In this document: piece after piece, positions 1 through 7,325 of the stretch
How the letters are laid out: each line of letters starts with the position of its first letter
Position numbering within the stretch: the first letter of the stretch is position 1
Origin: Clostridium sp. CAG:273
GTDB lineage: Bacteria > Bacillota > Clostridia > TANB77 > CAG-508
Length of the DNA stretch: 21,520 nucleotides
Assembly (NCBI GenBank): GCA_000438355.1
Contig: FR901522.1
Span: 2,088-23,607 of the forward strand
Reading direction: 5' to 3'
Notes under the pieces: generated by a model
Told to the model about the DNA's origin: nothing
The model's database searches: none
What the model saw: the letters and a program-made list of their open reading frames with translations, nothing else
Program-made: the position numbers and the translations under genes

Positions 1-2
1 TT

Positions 3-272
3 GCAGATTCAGTTTTAAGTTTATTATTTGATCCACAACTTGCGATGAATGTTACAAAAAATGCTAAAAATAAAGTAAAAGATGAATTTAATTGGCAAAA
101 AATTGCTCAAGATACACATTATATATATGAATTAGCTATTTCTAAGACAATGGCACAAAGACAGGCAGAACAACTAGAACAAGAAAAAGCTAAAAAGACA
201 ACTAAAGCACGCAATACAGACAATGAGGTAATTAACTTGTTGAAATTTAGAAAGAGACATGCATATGCATAA
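3..272 (+). CDS. C-terminal end of a glycosyltransferase family 4-like protein (5' truncated)
   Basis: The reading frame is open to the left edge of the window, so the ATG at 45 is probably internal and only the C-terminal 89 residues are visible. The visible segment contains FNWQKIAQDTHYIYE. This resembles the closing helix of GT-B glycosyltransferases of family 4, where an F-x-W-x-x-I/V-A pattern is followed by a tyrosine-rich helix. A Lys/Gln/Glu-rich tail follows. The catalytic core lies outside the window, so donor and acceptor cannot be inferred. A strong terminator-like hairpin follows 28 bp downstream, so this is probably the last gene of its unit. The family call rests on a short segment and could be wrong; the existence of the coding region is more certain. 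Confidence 0.55.
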   Translation, partial: ADSVLSLLFDPQLAMNVTKNAKNKVKDEFNWQKIAQDTHYIYELAISKTMAQRQAEQLEQEKAKKTTKARNTDNEVINLLKFRKRHAYA

Positions 273-300
273 TAATTGTTTACAATCTATAAAATTAATG

Positions 301-339
301 ATAAACTTGTTATAGTTTTTATAACAAGTTTATTTTTGT
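301..339 (+). terminator. Rho-independent terminator after the glycosyltransferase-like gene
   Basis: Bases 301-314 (ATAAACTTGTTATA) pair perfectly with 320-333 (TATAACAAGTTTAT) around a GTTTT loop. The 3' arm runs into a T-rich tail (TTTTTGT). A 14-bp stem plus U-tract fits an intrinsic terminator even though the stem is AT-rich. It sits just before the ribosome binding site of the next gene, so the ylbF-family gene may be expressed by read-through or from a promoter not recognised here. Confidence 0.8.
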
Positions 340-353
340 AAAGGAGAAAAGAT

Positions 354-686
354 ATGAATATTTATGATACAGCAAATCGCTTGGCAAGTGAAATTAGAGA
401 GTCAAATGAATATAAAGACTATAAAAAAGCAAAAGAAGAAATAACAAGTAATCCAGAAACAAAAAGTAAGGTAAATGACTTTGAAAAATTAAGATATGAA
501 GTTCAATTGCTAGATTATCAAGGAAAAGGTGAAAGTGAAGATAAAACTAAAAAATTGCAAGAAATGTATACAATGCTTGTGCAAGATAAAAAAATAAAAG
601 AATATTTCGATTTGGAAGTTAAATTTAATATTATGATAGCAGATGTAAATAAAATAATTGCAGAAGCTATAAAGGATGTATTGTAA
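354..686 (+). CDS. YlbF/YmcA-family protein
   Basis: A 110-residue, all-helical, charged protein that fits the YlbF/YmcA (Com_YlbF) family over nearly its whole length. It opens with IYDTANRLASEIRES, has a central coiled-coil-like stretch, and ends near FNIMIADVNKIIAEAI, where family members have a conserved hydrophobic helix. In Bacillus subtilis, YlbF, YmcA and YaaT form a cytoplasmic complex that affects RNase Y-dependent RNA processing, competence, sporulation and biofilm. This protein alone cannot be assigned to YlbF or YmcA. The start has an AAGGAG site at 341-346. Its stop codon overlaps the next gene's ATG by one base, so translation of the two is probably coupled. Confidence 0.8.
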   Translation: MNIYDTANRLASEIRESNEYKDYKKAKEEITSNPETKSKVNDFEKLRYEVQLLDYQGKGESEDKTKKLQEMYTMLVQDKKIKEYFDLEVKFNIMIADVNKIIAEAIKDVL

Positions 687-1384
687 TGGAATATATAATA
701 ATAAGTTTTGTAATAATTTTAGTAGCTATTATTATAAAGTTTGCGTTAAATATAAAAATTAAAGATATTAAAAAGTTAAAAGAATTAGCTTTTAACAAAG
801 AAGAAATTAAGATTTTAAGTAAACTTCCAGAAAGTGAAGATATAGCAAAATCAATTTTAAAAGAGTTAAATAATAATCATACAAAAATAAAAAATAGTGA
901 TAACCCAAAAGATACAACAAGTATATATGTTGTATTAACAGATAATATAATAATAGCAAATATAAAAAATACTATTACATATGTTCAAACTATTGCACAT
1001 GAATGCATACATTCTGTGCAAGATAAAGCTATTTTATGGTTTAATTTTATATATACAAATTTATACAATTTATTTTTTATAGTTTTAATTATTTTAAAGC
1101 TTTTTAATATAATAAATGAAATGGTTTGGATTGCAATATTTATTTTAACAGGTGTTGTATACTATATTGTGCGTTCTTATTTAGAAAATGATGCAATGGT
1201 AAAAGCTAAATATGTAGCAGAAGATTATATGAAAAGTAGCAATTTGCTTACAGATGAAGAGATAACACATGTTTTAAATAAATATGAAGAAATAAATAAA
1301 ATAGGTGTTAAATTATATTTGTATAGGCTAATACTAGAAGTTTTAATTAGAACACTTATTTTTAGTATTATATGCATATTTTAA
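686..1384 (+). CDS. Membrane zinc metallopeptidase, divergent YugP-like
   Basis: A 232-residue membrane protein of no named family that I recognise with certainty. Residues 2-20 form an N-terminal membrane helix. TIAHECIHSVQD contains a HEXXH zinc-protease motif (HECIH, 105-109). Two hydrophobic segments follow (about 123-142 and 145-163), then LENDAMVKAKYVAE (E167, D169) and a C-terminal hydrophobic helix. The layout matches the YugP-type neutral zinc peptidase family: N-terminal helix, HEXXH, membrane helices, then an E-x-DA segment that supplies the third zinc ligand. Those enzymes usually read HExGHAxQ, and here the glycine is replaced. The zinc-peptidase role is inferred from the motif spacing. 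It overlaps the preceding ylbF-family gene by one base. Confidence 0.65.
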   Translation: MEYIIISFVIILVAIIIKFALNIKIKDIKKLKELAFNKEEIKILSKLPESEDIAKSILKELNNNHTKIKNSDNPKDTTSIYVVLTDNIIIANIKNTITYVQTIAHECIHSVQDKAILWFNFIYTNLYNLFFIVLIILKLFNIINEMVWIAIFILTGVVYYIVRSYLENDAMVKAKYVAEDYMKSSNLLTDEEITHVLNKYEEINKIGVKLYLYRLILEVLIRTLIFSIICIF

Positions 1385-1400
1385 GGTACAAATATGAAAA

Positions 1401-1428
1401 TTACAATCTATTGAGTGTTATAGATAAT
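1401..1428 (+). promoter_or_regulatory. Weak possible promoter before rpiA
   Basis: TTACAA at 1401-1406 and GATAAT at 1423-1428 are separated by 16 bp. The -10 box is one base from consensus and the -35 box is poor. It lies in the 66-bp gap before rpiA and would give a short leader. rpiA could equally be read through from upstream. Confidence 0.3.
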
Positions 1429-1450
1429 AAAAATACAAGGAGGAAAAAAT

Positions 1451-2167
1451 ATGGAATGGTTAAATAATATTTCTGAGGATATTATTCCAAATAACATAAC
1501 AAATAAAGAGGAAAAATTAGAAGTAGCTAGAAAAGTAGCTGAAAAGGTTAAAGATGGAGATGTAATTGGTTTTGGGTCAGGATCTACATCATATTTAGCA
1601 GCTATAGAAATTGCAAATAAAATAGAAAAAGAAAATTTAAATATTTTAGCAATACCAACTTCATATGAAATGAAAGTGTTATGTCAAGACTTAAAAATTC
1701 CAACAACAAGTATATTATCTTATAAACCAGATTGGGGATTTGACGGAGCAGACAAGGTTAATAAACAAAATTGGCTTATAAAAGGAAGAGGAGCAGCAAT
1801 GCTTAAAGAAAAATTGAATATAGCAAATGCTGGAATAACATATATTTTAGTAGATAATAGCAAAATTGTAAATGAGTTTGAAAATAACAATAATGACTTA
1901 AATATACCAATAGAAGTAATACCAGAAGCTGTAAATAGTGCAAAAGAAGCATTAGAAGATTTAGGAGCCATCCAAGCTATTTTGAGAAAAGCAGAAAAAA
2001 AGGATGGTCCAGTTATTACAGAGAGTGGAAATGTAATCTTAGATACAAAATTTGTAGAAATATATGACGGATTGGAAGAAGATATAAAATCTATAGTTGG
2101 AGTAGTAGAAAGTGGATTGTTTATGGACTATAACGTAGAAATAATAAAGCCAGATGAGAGAAACTAA
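1451..2167 (+). CDS. rpiA: Ribose-5-phosphate isomerase A
   Basis: Interconverts ribose 5-phosphate and ribulose 5-phosphate in the non-oxidative pentose phosphate pathway (cytoplasm). The 238 residues carry the family motifs in order: GFGSGSTS (40-47, phosphate-binding loop), DGAD (98-101), KGRGAAMLKEK (111-121), VDNSKIV (134-140), a PIEVIP segment, the TESGN-ILD segment and IVGVVESGLF near the end. The residues matching the E. coli catalytic Asp81, Asp84, Lys94 and Glu103 are present as D98, D101, K111 and E120. Two usually conserved positions differ: the acidic residue after DGAD is lysine (DGADKVN), and the middle of the glycine run is arginine (GRG). An extra stretch of about 18 residues precedes the usual start. 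AAGGAGG at 1437-1443 supports the ATG chosen. Confidence 0.93.
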   Translation: MEWLNNISEDIIPNNITNKEEKLEVARKVAEKVKDGDVIGFGSGSTSYLAAIEIANKIEKENLNILAIPTSYEMKVLCQDLKIPTTSILSYKPDWGFDGADKVNKQNWLIKGRGAAMLKEKLNIANAGITYILVDNSKIVNEFENNNNDLNIPIEVIPEAVNSAKEALEDLGAIQAILRKAEKKDGPVITESGNVILDTKFVEIYDGLEEDIKSIVGVVESGLFMDYNVEIIKPDERN

Positions 2168-2203
2168 ATTCTTAGTAAAATACATAAAAGTAATGAAAGA
2201 ATT

Positions 2204-2248
2204 ACAAATATATTTTTATCATGTATTAAAAAATATATTTGTATTTTA
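2204..2248 (+). terminator. Terminator-like hairpin after rpiA
   Basis: ACAAATATATTTTT (2204-2217) pairs perfectly with AAAAATATATTTGT (2229-2242) around an 11-base loop, followed by ATTTT. The 14-bp stem has only two G-C pairs and the tail is short, so termination may be weak. The arms are nearly symmetric, so it could act in either direction. The rest of the 131-bp gap before ruvB shows no clear promoter. Confidence 0.5.
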
Positions 2249-2298
2249 AATAGTATGTAATTAAATAAAAAACATAAAGAAATAAATCAGGAGGAATT

Positions 2299-3342
2299 AT
2301 GGACAAAGAAGAAATTATGAAATACGAATTAGAAAATAACATAGAAGAAAGAATTGTAAATCCTGAGTTAGAGAGTAATACAGAAGAAAGAATGGAAAAC
2401 TCTTTAAGACCAAAAAATTTGTCAGAATATATTGGTCAAACTAAAGTAAAAGAAAATATGAAAGTATATATAGAGGCTGCAAAGAAGAGAAGTGAGCCAT
2501 TAGACCATGTTTTATTATATGGACCTCCAGGATTAGGAAAAACTACACTTGCAAATATTATTGCAAATGAGATGCATTCAAATATAAAAATTACGTCAGG
2601 TCCTGCAATAGAAAAGCCAGGAGATTTAGCTGCATTGTTAACTAATTTAAATGAGTTCGACGTTTTATTTATAGATGAAATTCATAGAATAAACAAGAAT
2701 GTAGAAGAAATTTTATATCCAGCAATGGAAGATTATACATTAGACATAGTAATAGGTAAAGGTGCAAGTGCAAGAGCAATAAGGTTAGACTTACCTAAGT
2801 TTACATTAATTGGAGCAACTACAAGGGCAGGAGCTCTTACTACTCCACTAAGAGATAGATTTGGAATTGTAGATAGATTAGAGCTTTATAATATAGAAGA
2901 TTTAAAAACAATTATAAAAAGGTCATCAGGAATATTAAATGTTGAAATAGACGAAAATGCTGCAACAGAAATTGCTAGACGTTCAAGAGGAACTCCAAGA
3001 ATAGCAAATAGATTATTAAAAAGAGTTAGAGATTATGCAGCTGTTTTGGGAAATGGAGATGTTAATTTAGAAATAGCAAAAATTGCATTAAATAAATTAG
3101 AAATAGACGATATGGGGCTTGACCATATAGATAGAAAAATATTAGAAGCATTAATACATACATATCAAGGTAGAGCTGTTGGTATAGATACAATAGCTGT
3201 AACAATAGGTGAAGAGCCAGAGACAATAGAAGATGTATATGAACCATATCTTGTACAAGTTGGTTTTATATCACGAACGCCAAAAGGAAGAATTGCACTT
3301 CCAGCAGCTTATGAACATTTAGGAGTTAAATATGGAGAATAA
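2299..3342 (+). CDS. ruvB: Holliday junction branch migration helicase RuvB
   Basis: Hexameric AAA+ ATPase that drives branch migration with RuvA. It has 347 residues: Walker A GPPGLGKT (75-82), Walker B FIDEIH (124-129), sensor 1 GATTR (172-176), arginine-finger region RDRFG (185-189), and a C-terminal winged helix with the RIALPAAYEHLG segment. The start is set by AGGAGG at 2289-2294. The N-terminus is longer than in most RuvB proteins. The usual ERIVxPE opening begins near residue 18, and the leader contains an imperfect tandem repeat (residues 10-21 and 23-34, period 39 bp). ruvA, normally adjacent, is not in this window. The queH reading frame overlaps the 3' end by 11 bases if its first ATG is used. 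Confidence 0.97.
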   Translation: MDKEEIMKYELENNIEERIVNPELESNTEERMENSLRPKNLSEYIGQTKVKENMKVYIEAAKKRSEPLDHVLLYGPPGLGKTTLANIIANEMHSNIKITSGPAIEKPGDLAALLTNLNEFDVLFIDEIHRINKNVEEILYPAMEDYTLDIVIGKGASARAIRLDLPKFTLIGATTRAGALTTPLRDRFGIVDRLELYNIEDLKTIIKRSSGILNVEIDENAATEIARRSRGTPRIANRLLKRVRDYAAVLGNGDVNLEIAKIALNKLEIDDMGLDHIDRKILEALIHTYQGRAVGIDTIAVTIGEEPETIEDVYEPYLVQVGFISRTPKGRIALPAAYEHLGVKYGE

Positions 3343-3901
3343 AATGAAATTATTATTACATACTTGCTGCGCACCATGTAGTGTATATTGTATAGAGAAA
3401 CTGAGAAGTGAAGGGATAGAACCAACTGTATATTGGTATAATCCAAATATACATCCATATATGGAATATAAAGCAAGAAGAGATTGTTTAAAAGAATATA
3501 CTAAAAGTATAAATGTAGAAGCCATATTTCATGAAGACTATGGTTTAGACGAATTTTGTAAAAATGTAGTTTGCGATTTAAAAAATAGATGTATAAATTA
3601 TTGTTATAGAGTAAGATTAGAAGAAACAGTAAAATATGCAAAAGAAAATGGGTATGATGCATTTTCTACTACTTTGTTAGTAAGTATATATCAAAATCAT
3701 GATGCAATAAAGCAAATTGCAGAAGAACTTGCCCAAAAGTATAATATAGAGTTTGTGTATAGAGATTTTAGAGAAGGTTTTAGAGAAGGACAAGCAAAAG
3801 CAAGAGAATTAGGATTATATATGCAAAAATATTGTGGATGTATATTTAGTGAGGAAGATAGGTATAGTAAGAAAATAGAAAAGGATAAAGGAGAAATATG
3901 A
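3332..3901 (+). CDS. queH: Epoxyqueuosine reductase QueH
   Basis: Catalyses the last step of queuosine synthesis in tRNA, reducing epoxyqueuosine to queuosine; it is the non-homologous alternative to QueG (formerly DUF208). The 189 residues begin with the hallmark LLLHTCCAPCS (vicinal cysteines C12-C13 and C16). A cysteine group follows in the middle (C81, C87, C91), then the FSTTLLVSIYQNH segment and a CGC pair (168-170), all typical of this Fe-S enzyme. Two starts are possible. ATG 3332 has AGGAG at 3321-3325. ATG 3344 has GGAG at 3334-3337, begins just after the ruvB stop, and gives the more usual MKLLLHTCCAPC opening. tgt, the enzyme for the insertion step of the same pathway, lies at 7787. 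Confidence 0.93.
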   Translation: MENKMKLLLHTCCAPCSVYCIEKLRSEGIEPTVYWYNPNIHPYMEYKARRDCLKEYTKSINVEAIFHEDYGLDEFCKNVVCDLKNRCINYCYRVRLEETVKYAKENGYDAFSTTLLVSIYQNHDAIKQIAEELAQKYNIEFVYRDFREGFREGQAKARELGLYMQKYCGCIFSEEDRYSKKIEKDKGEI

Positions 3902-4263
3902 TGGATACAGAAAATATGCCATTAACTATTAGATACACATATAACAAATTAGTAAGAGATAAAATTCCAGAAAATATAGATAGCAAACCAGGTAGTAAAA
4001 GTAAATATAGAATTCTTAACGATAACGAATATTTGATTGAATTAAATAAAAAAGTTTTAGAGGAAGCTAATGAATTTATAGAAGACAATAGTATAGAAGA
4101 ACTTGGTGATTTAATGGAAGTTATAAATGCAATAATGAAATTAAAAGGTTATAAAATGGAAGAAGTATATGAAGTTATGAAAGTTAAATCGAATAAAAAA
4201 GGAGCTTTTAATGATAAAATATATTTAGAATATGTTGATGAAGATAAAAGAAATATTGAATAG
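3898..4263 (+). CDS. MazG-like/phosphoribosyl-ATP pyrophosphohydrolase-like protein
   Basis: A 121-residue protein of the all-alpha NTP pyrophosphohydrolase fold. It begins with YNKLVRDKIPE (15-25), typical of a small 'house-cleaning' MazG-like group. It has the paired acidic helices expected to bind magnesium, LEEANEF (54-60) and EELGDLMEV (67-75), then KGAFNDKIYL near the end. Members of this fold hydrolyse (d)NTPs to the monophosphate and pyrophosphate; the substrate here is unknown. The ATG at 3898 overlaps the queH stop as ATGATG. A second ATG at 3901 is better spaced (7 bases) from AAAGGAG at 3887-3893 and may be the real start. It is translationally coupled to queH and is unlikely to be HisE, since no histidine genes are nearby. 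Confidence 0.8.
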   Translation: MMDTENMPLTIRYTYNKLVRDKIPENIDSKPGSKSKYRILNDNEYLIELNKKVLEEANEFIEDNSIEELGDLMEVINAIMKLKGYKMEEVYEVMKVKSNKKGAFNDKIYLEYVDEDKRNIE

Positions 4264-4304
4264 TATATAAAATTTTATTTATTTGGATTTATGGAACATT
4301 ATTT

Positions 4305-4475
4305 ATGTTATACATAATTGGGGTAGTAATATCTATTATAATAATATTGTTAATAAGGAAGAAACTAAAGGAAAAAAATAAAGATTTAAAAATTTTTATA
4401 TACGCAATTATTATAATAGTTTGTGTATTAGTATGCAGGGAATTTGGATACTCAGCTATGTTAAGATCTTCCTAA
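4305..4475 (+). CDS. Possible 56-residue two-helix membrane protein
   Basis: An ATG frame of 56 codons encodes two strongly hydrophobic helices (residues about 2-17 and 30-44). They are separated by a basic loop, RKKLKEKNKDLK, and followed by a short tail ending AMLRSS. Helix–positive loop–helix is a plausible hairpin membrane protein. The frame stays open and hydrophobic upstream to a TGA at 4257 without a standard start codon. The only ribosome-binding signal is a weak GGA at 4293-4295. I do not recognise the family. It may be a real small gene, a remnant of a longer membrane gene, or chance in AT-rich DNA. Confidence 0.35.
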   Translation: MLYIIGVVISIIIILLIRKKLKEKNKDLKIFIYAIIIIVCVLVCREFGYSAMLRSS

Positions 4476-4543
4476 TATACTAATAGTCATTGGGGAAATG
4501 TTATAAAAAATGAGTAGAATATTTTAGTAAAATTTAGATTTTA

Positions 4544-4583
4544 AGAAAGGAGTTATGATATATTTTATATATCATAAGAAAAA
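4544..4583 (+). promoter_or_regulatory. Split ribosome binding site of polA with an intervening hairpin
   Basis: AGAAAGGAG (4544-4552) is a nine-base match to the anti-Shine-Dalgarno sequence but lies 31 bases before the polA ATG. The bases between contain a perfect hairpin: TTATGATATA (4553-4562), loop TTTTA, TATATCATAA (4568-4577). Folding removes 25 bases and leaves GAAAAA, a spacing of six bases. No other ribosome binding site precedes the ATG, and a TAA at 4575-4577 rules out a start further upstream in frame. The layout resembles the folded initiation region known for phage T4 gene 38. An alternative reading is a 10-codon leader ORF starting at 4555. Confidence 0.7.
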
Positions 4584-4587
4584 ATGA
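4555..4587 (+). other. Possible 10-codon leader ORF overlapping the polA start
   Basis: ATG at 4555 opens a frame encoding MIYFIYHKKK. Its TGA stop (4585-4587) overlaps the polA ATG as ATGA, the classic arrangement for translational coupling. However, the ATG is only two bases from GGAG, which is too close for efficient initiation, and it lies inside the hairpin stem. It is therefore an alternative explanation for how polA is translated, less favoured than the folded spacer. Confidence 0.3.
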
Positions 4588-7316
4588 GTAAATTAGTTTT
4601 AATTGATGGAAATAGTATATTAAACAGAGCATTTTATGGAATTATGGGGTCAAAAATGTTGACAACTAAAGATGGAAAATATACAAATGCAGTGTATGGT
4701 TTTTTAGCTATATTGTTTAAAGTGCTAGATGATATAAAACCAGATTATATAGCAGTTGCATTTGATTTAAAAGCACCTACGACAAGGCATAAACTGTATG
4801 AAGGATACAAGGCTAATAGAAAAGGTATGCCAAACGAACTTGCAGAGCAGATGCCAATAGTTAAAGAAATTTTAACAGATATGAATATTACAATTATAGA
4901 AAAAGAAACATATGAAGCGGATGACATACTTGGAACTTTATCTAAAAAGGCAGAGAAAAAAGATATAGAAGTAGTAATAGTTTCAGGGGATAGAGATACT
5001 TTTCAGCTTGCATCAAATAAAGTAACAATAAGAATTCCACATACAAAGCTTGGCAAAACAGAGGTAGACTATTTTGACGAAACTGCAATAATAGATAAGT
5101 ATGGAATTAAACCAAAACAACTTATAGAAGTAAAAGGACTTATGGGAGATACTTCAGATAATATTCCTGGAGTTTCTGGAATAGGTGAAAAAACTGCATT
5201 AGAATTAATTAAAACATATAAAACAATAGATAATCTGTACAAGGCAATAGATGAGGGAAAAGATAACTTAAAACCAAAAGCTAAAGAAAAGTTAATTAAT
5301 GATAGGGACATGGCATTTTTATCAAAAACTTTAGGAACTATAAATAGAGATGTTCCTTTAGAAAATAAAATAGAAGACTTAAAAATAAAAGAATGGAATA
5401 AAGAAAAAGTAACACAAAAGTTTAAAGAACTAAACTTTAATAGATTTATGGAAAGATTTAATTTAAAAGAGGAAATTAGTGAAGAATCTATAGATTTAAA
5501 TAAAGATTTATTCGAGACAGAAATTTTAAATTTGAAAAATTCAAAATTAGATAAAGTTCTAGAAAAGATAAGAAGAGAAGGAAAAATAGTTTTTTCAGTT
5601 TTAACAGAAAAAAGTGAAGATACAGAAAAAATAATTCCTAAAAAAATTAAACAAATAAGTATTTATATGCAAAAAGAAAATAAAGTGTATTCTATAGAAG
5701 TCAGTAATGAAAAAGAATTTACAGAAAAGTTTAGAGAGATATTAGAAAATAGCAAAATACAAAAATTTGGACATGATTTGGCAGAAGACTATGTTATTTT
5801 TAAACAATTGGGAATTACTACTGAGGCAATATTTTATGATGTGAAAATTGCAGCATATGATATAAATCCAACAGATAAGTATACAATTGAAAATTTAAGT
5901 GTGGAATATTTTAATTTATATATAGATGAATATTTAGAAAAAAGAGGAATAACAAAAGAAAAGAATAAACAAATTGACTTATTTACAGGAATTGAAGAAG
6001 ATGAAAACAATTATGATGCAATAAAAAATGACTTATATAGTTACTGTATTAGTAAAATTTATGACGTAACTTCTAAAAAATTAGAAGAGGAAAATTTGTT
6101 AGACCTATTTAATAATATTGAGATGCCTCTTGTACAAGTATTAGGAGAGATGCAATTTAATGGAATGCCGATAGATAAAGACGAGCTTGTAGCATTTGGT
6201 AATAAATTAAAAGAGCAAATAGAAAGCCTTAAACAAGAAATTTATAAATCTGTTGGAGAAGAATTTAATATAAACTCTACACAACAACTTGGAAAAATAT
6301 TATTTGAAAAATTAAAACTACCTGTTTACAAAAAAACAAAAACAGGATATTCAACAGATTCAGATATATTAGAAAAATTATTACAAGAACATCCAGTAAT
6401 TGAAAAATTACTAGAATATAGAAGTTTGGTAAAGTTAAATTCTACTTATGTTGAAGGTTTAATTCCATATATAAATCCAAAAACTCAGAGAATACATTCA
6501 TATTTTCACCAGACAATAACAGCAACAGGAAGAATAAGCAGTACAGAACCAAACTTACAAAATATTCCTACCAGATTTGAACAAGGAAAACAAATAAGAA
6601 AAGCATTTAATACTAAAGAAAAAAATATATTTATAGATGCAGATTACTCTCAAATAGAATTAAGAGTTTTAGCACATATTTCAAAAGACGAACATATGAC
6701 AGATGCATTTAAAAATAATGAAGACATACATAAACAAGCGGCATCCAAAGTTTTAGGTATTCCAGTAGAAAAGGTAACAAAAGAACAAAGAGGTGAAGCG
6801 AAAGCAGTAAATTTTGGTATTGTTTATGGAATTAGTGATTATGGACTAGCTCAGCAACTTGGAATAACTAATAAAAAAGCAAAAGAATATATAAAACAAT
6901 ATCTTGAAAAATACAATGGTGTTAAATCATTTATGGATAATATTGTAGAAAAAGCAAAAGAAGAAGGATATGTAGAAACATTATTCCATAGAAGAAGATA
7001 TATTCCAGAACTTAAGTCAAATAATTATATGATAAGGCAGTTTGGAAGCCGTGCAGCAATGAATACTCCAATACAAGGAACAGCAGCAGATATAATGAAA
7101 ATTGCAATGATAAATGTATTTAAGAAATTACAAGAAGAGAAACTGGATGCAAAACTTGTTTTACAAATTCATGATGAACTTATTATAGAATGTAATGAAA
7201 ATATAAAACAAAAAGTAAAAGAAATTTTACAAGATTGTATGGAAAATGCAGCGAAATTATCTGTTCCTCTTAAAGTGGAAACATCGGAGGCAAATTCTTG
7301 GTATGATGTAAAATAA
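4584..7316 (+). CDS. polA: DNA polymerase I
   Basis: Repair and Okazaki-fragment polymerase of 910 residues. The 5'-3' exonuclease domain comes first (IDGNSILNRAFYG at the start, then EADDILG, SGDRDTFQL and GDTSDNIPGVSGIG). A middle domain of the 3'-5' exonuclease fold follows (about 340-510). The polymerase domain shows motif A DADYSQIELR (685-694), motif B KAVNFGIVYG (740-749) and motif C QIHDE (861-865). The middle domain looks inactive: the DxE of motif I is absent (VFSVLTEK) and the last catalytic Asp appears to be Ile (CISKIYDVT). This is common in Gram-positive Pol I. The start is fixed by homology, but its ribosome binding site is separated by a hairpin. Confidence 0.97.
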   Translation: MSKLVLIDGNSILNRAFYGIMGSKMLTTKDGKYTNAVYGFLAILFKVLDDIKPDYIAVAFDLKAPTTRHKLYEGYKANRKGMPNELAEQMPIVKEILTDMNITIIEKETYEADDILGTLSKKAEKKDIEVVIVSGDRDTFQLASNKVTIRIPHTKLGKTEVDYFDETAIIDKYGIKPKQLIEVKGLMGDTSDNIPGVSGIGEKTALELIKTYKTIDNLYKAIDEGKDNLKPKAKEKLINDRDMAFLSKTLGTINRDVPLENKIEDLKIKEWNKEKVTQKFKELNFNRFMERFNLKEEISEESIDLNKDLFETEILNLKNSKLDKVLEKIRREGKIVFSVLTEKSEDTEKIIPKKIKQISIYMQKENKVYSIEVSNEKEFTEKFREILENSKIQKFGHDLAEDYVIFKQLGITTEAIFYDVKIAAYDINPTDKYTIENLSVEYFNLYIDEYLEKRGITKEKNKQIDLFTGIEEDENNYDAIKNDLYSYCISKIYDVTSKKLEEENLLDLFNNIEMPLVQVLGEMQFNGMPIDKDELVAFGNKLKEQIESLKQEIYKSVGEEFNINSTQQLGKILFEKLKLPVYKKTKTGYSTDSDILEKLLQEHPVIEKLLEYRSLVKLNSTYVEGLIPYINPKTQRIHSYFHQTITATGRISSTEPNLQNIPTRFEQGKQIRKAFNTKEKNIFIDADYSQIELRVLAHISKDEHMTDAFKNNEDIHKQAASKVLGIPVEKVTKEQRGEAKAVNFGIVYGISDYGLAQQLGITNKKAKEYIKQYLEKYNGVKSFMDNIVEKAKEEGYVETLFHRRRYIPELKSNNYMIRQFGSRAAMNTPIQGTAADIMKIAMINVFKKLQEEKLDAKLVLQIHDELIIECNENIKQKVKEILQDCMENAAKLSVPLKVETSEANSWYDVK

Positions 7317-7325
7317 ACAATAAGT

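Larger units (their letters stand above)
4264..4583 (+). other. 320-bp gap before polA
   Basis: This stretch lacks a long gene. Its first part holds a possible small two-helix membrane protein (4305-4475). The rest is AT-rich leader DNA ending in the split ribosome binding site of polA. The best promoter-like pairing is TTGGGG (4490-4495) with TAGAAT (4515-4520), but the 19-bp spacing is long, so I give it little weight. No clear terminator is seen after the MazG-like gene. Confidence 0.6.

Noticed and set aside
279..293. Promoter TTTACA/TATAAA before the ylbF-family gene
   Set aside because: The boxes are only three bases apart and lie upstream of the terminator.
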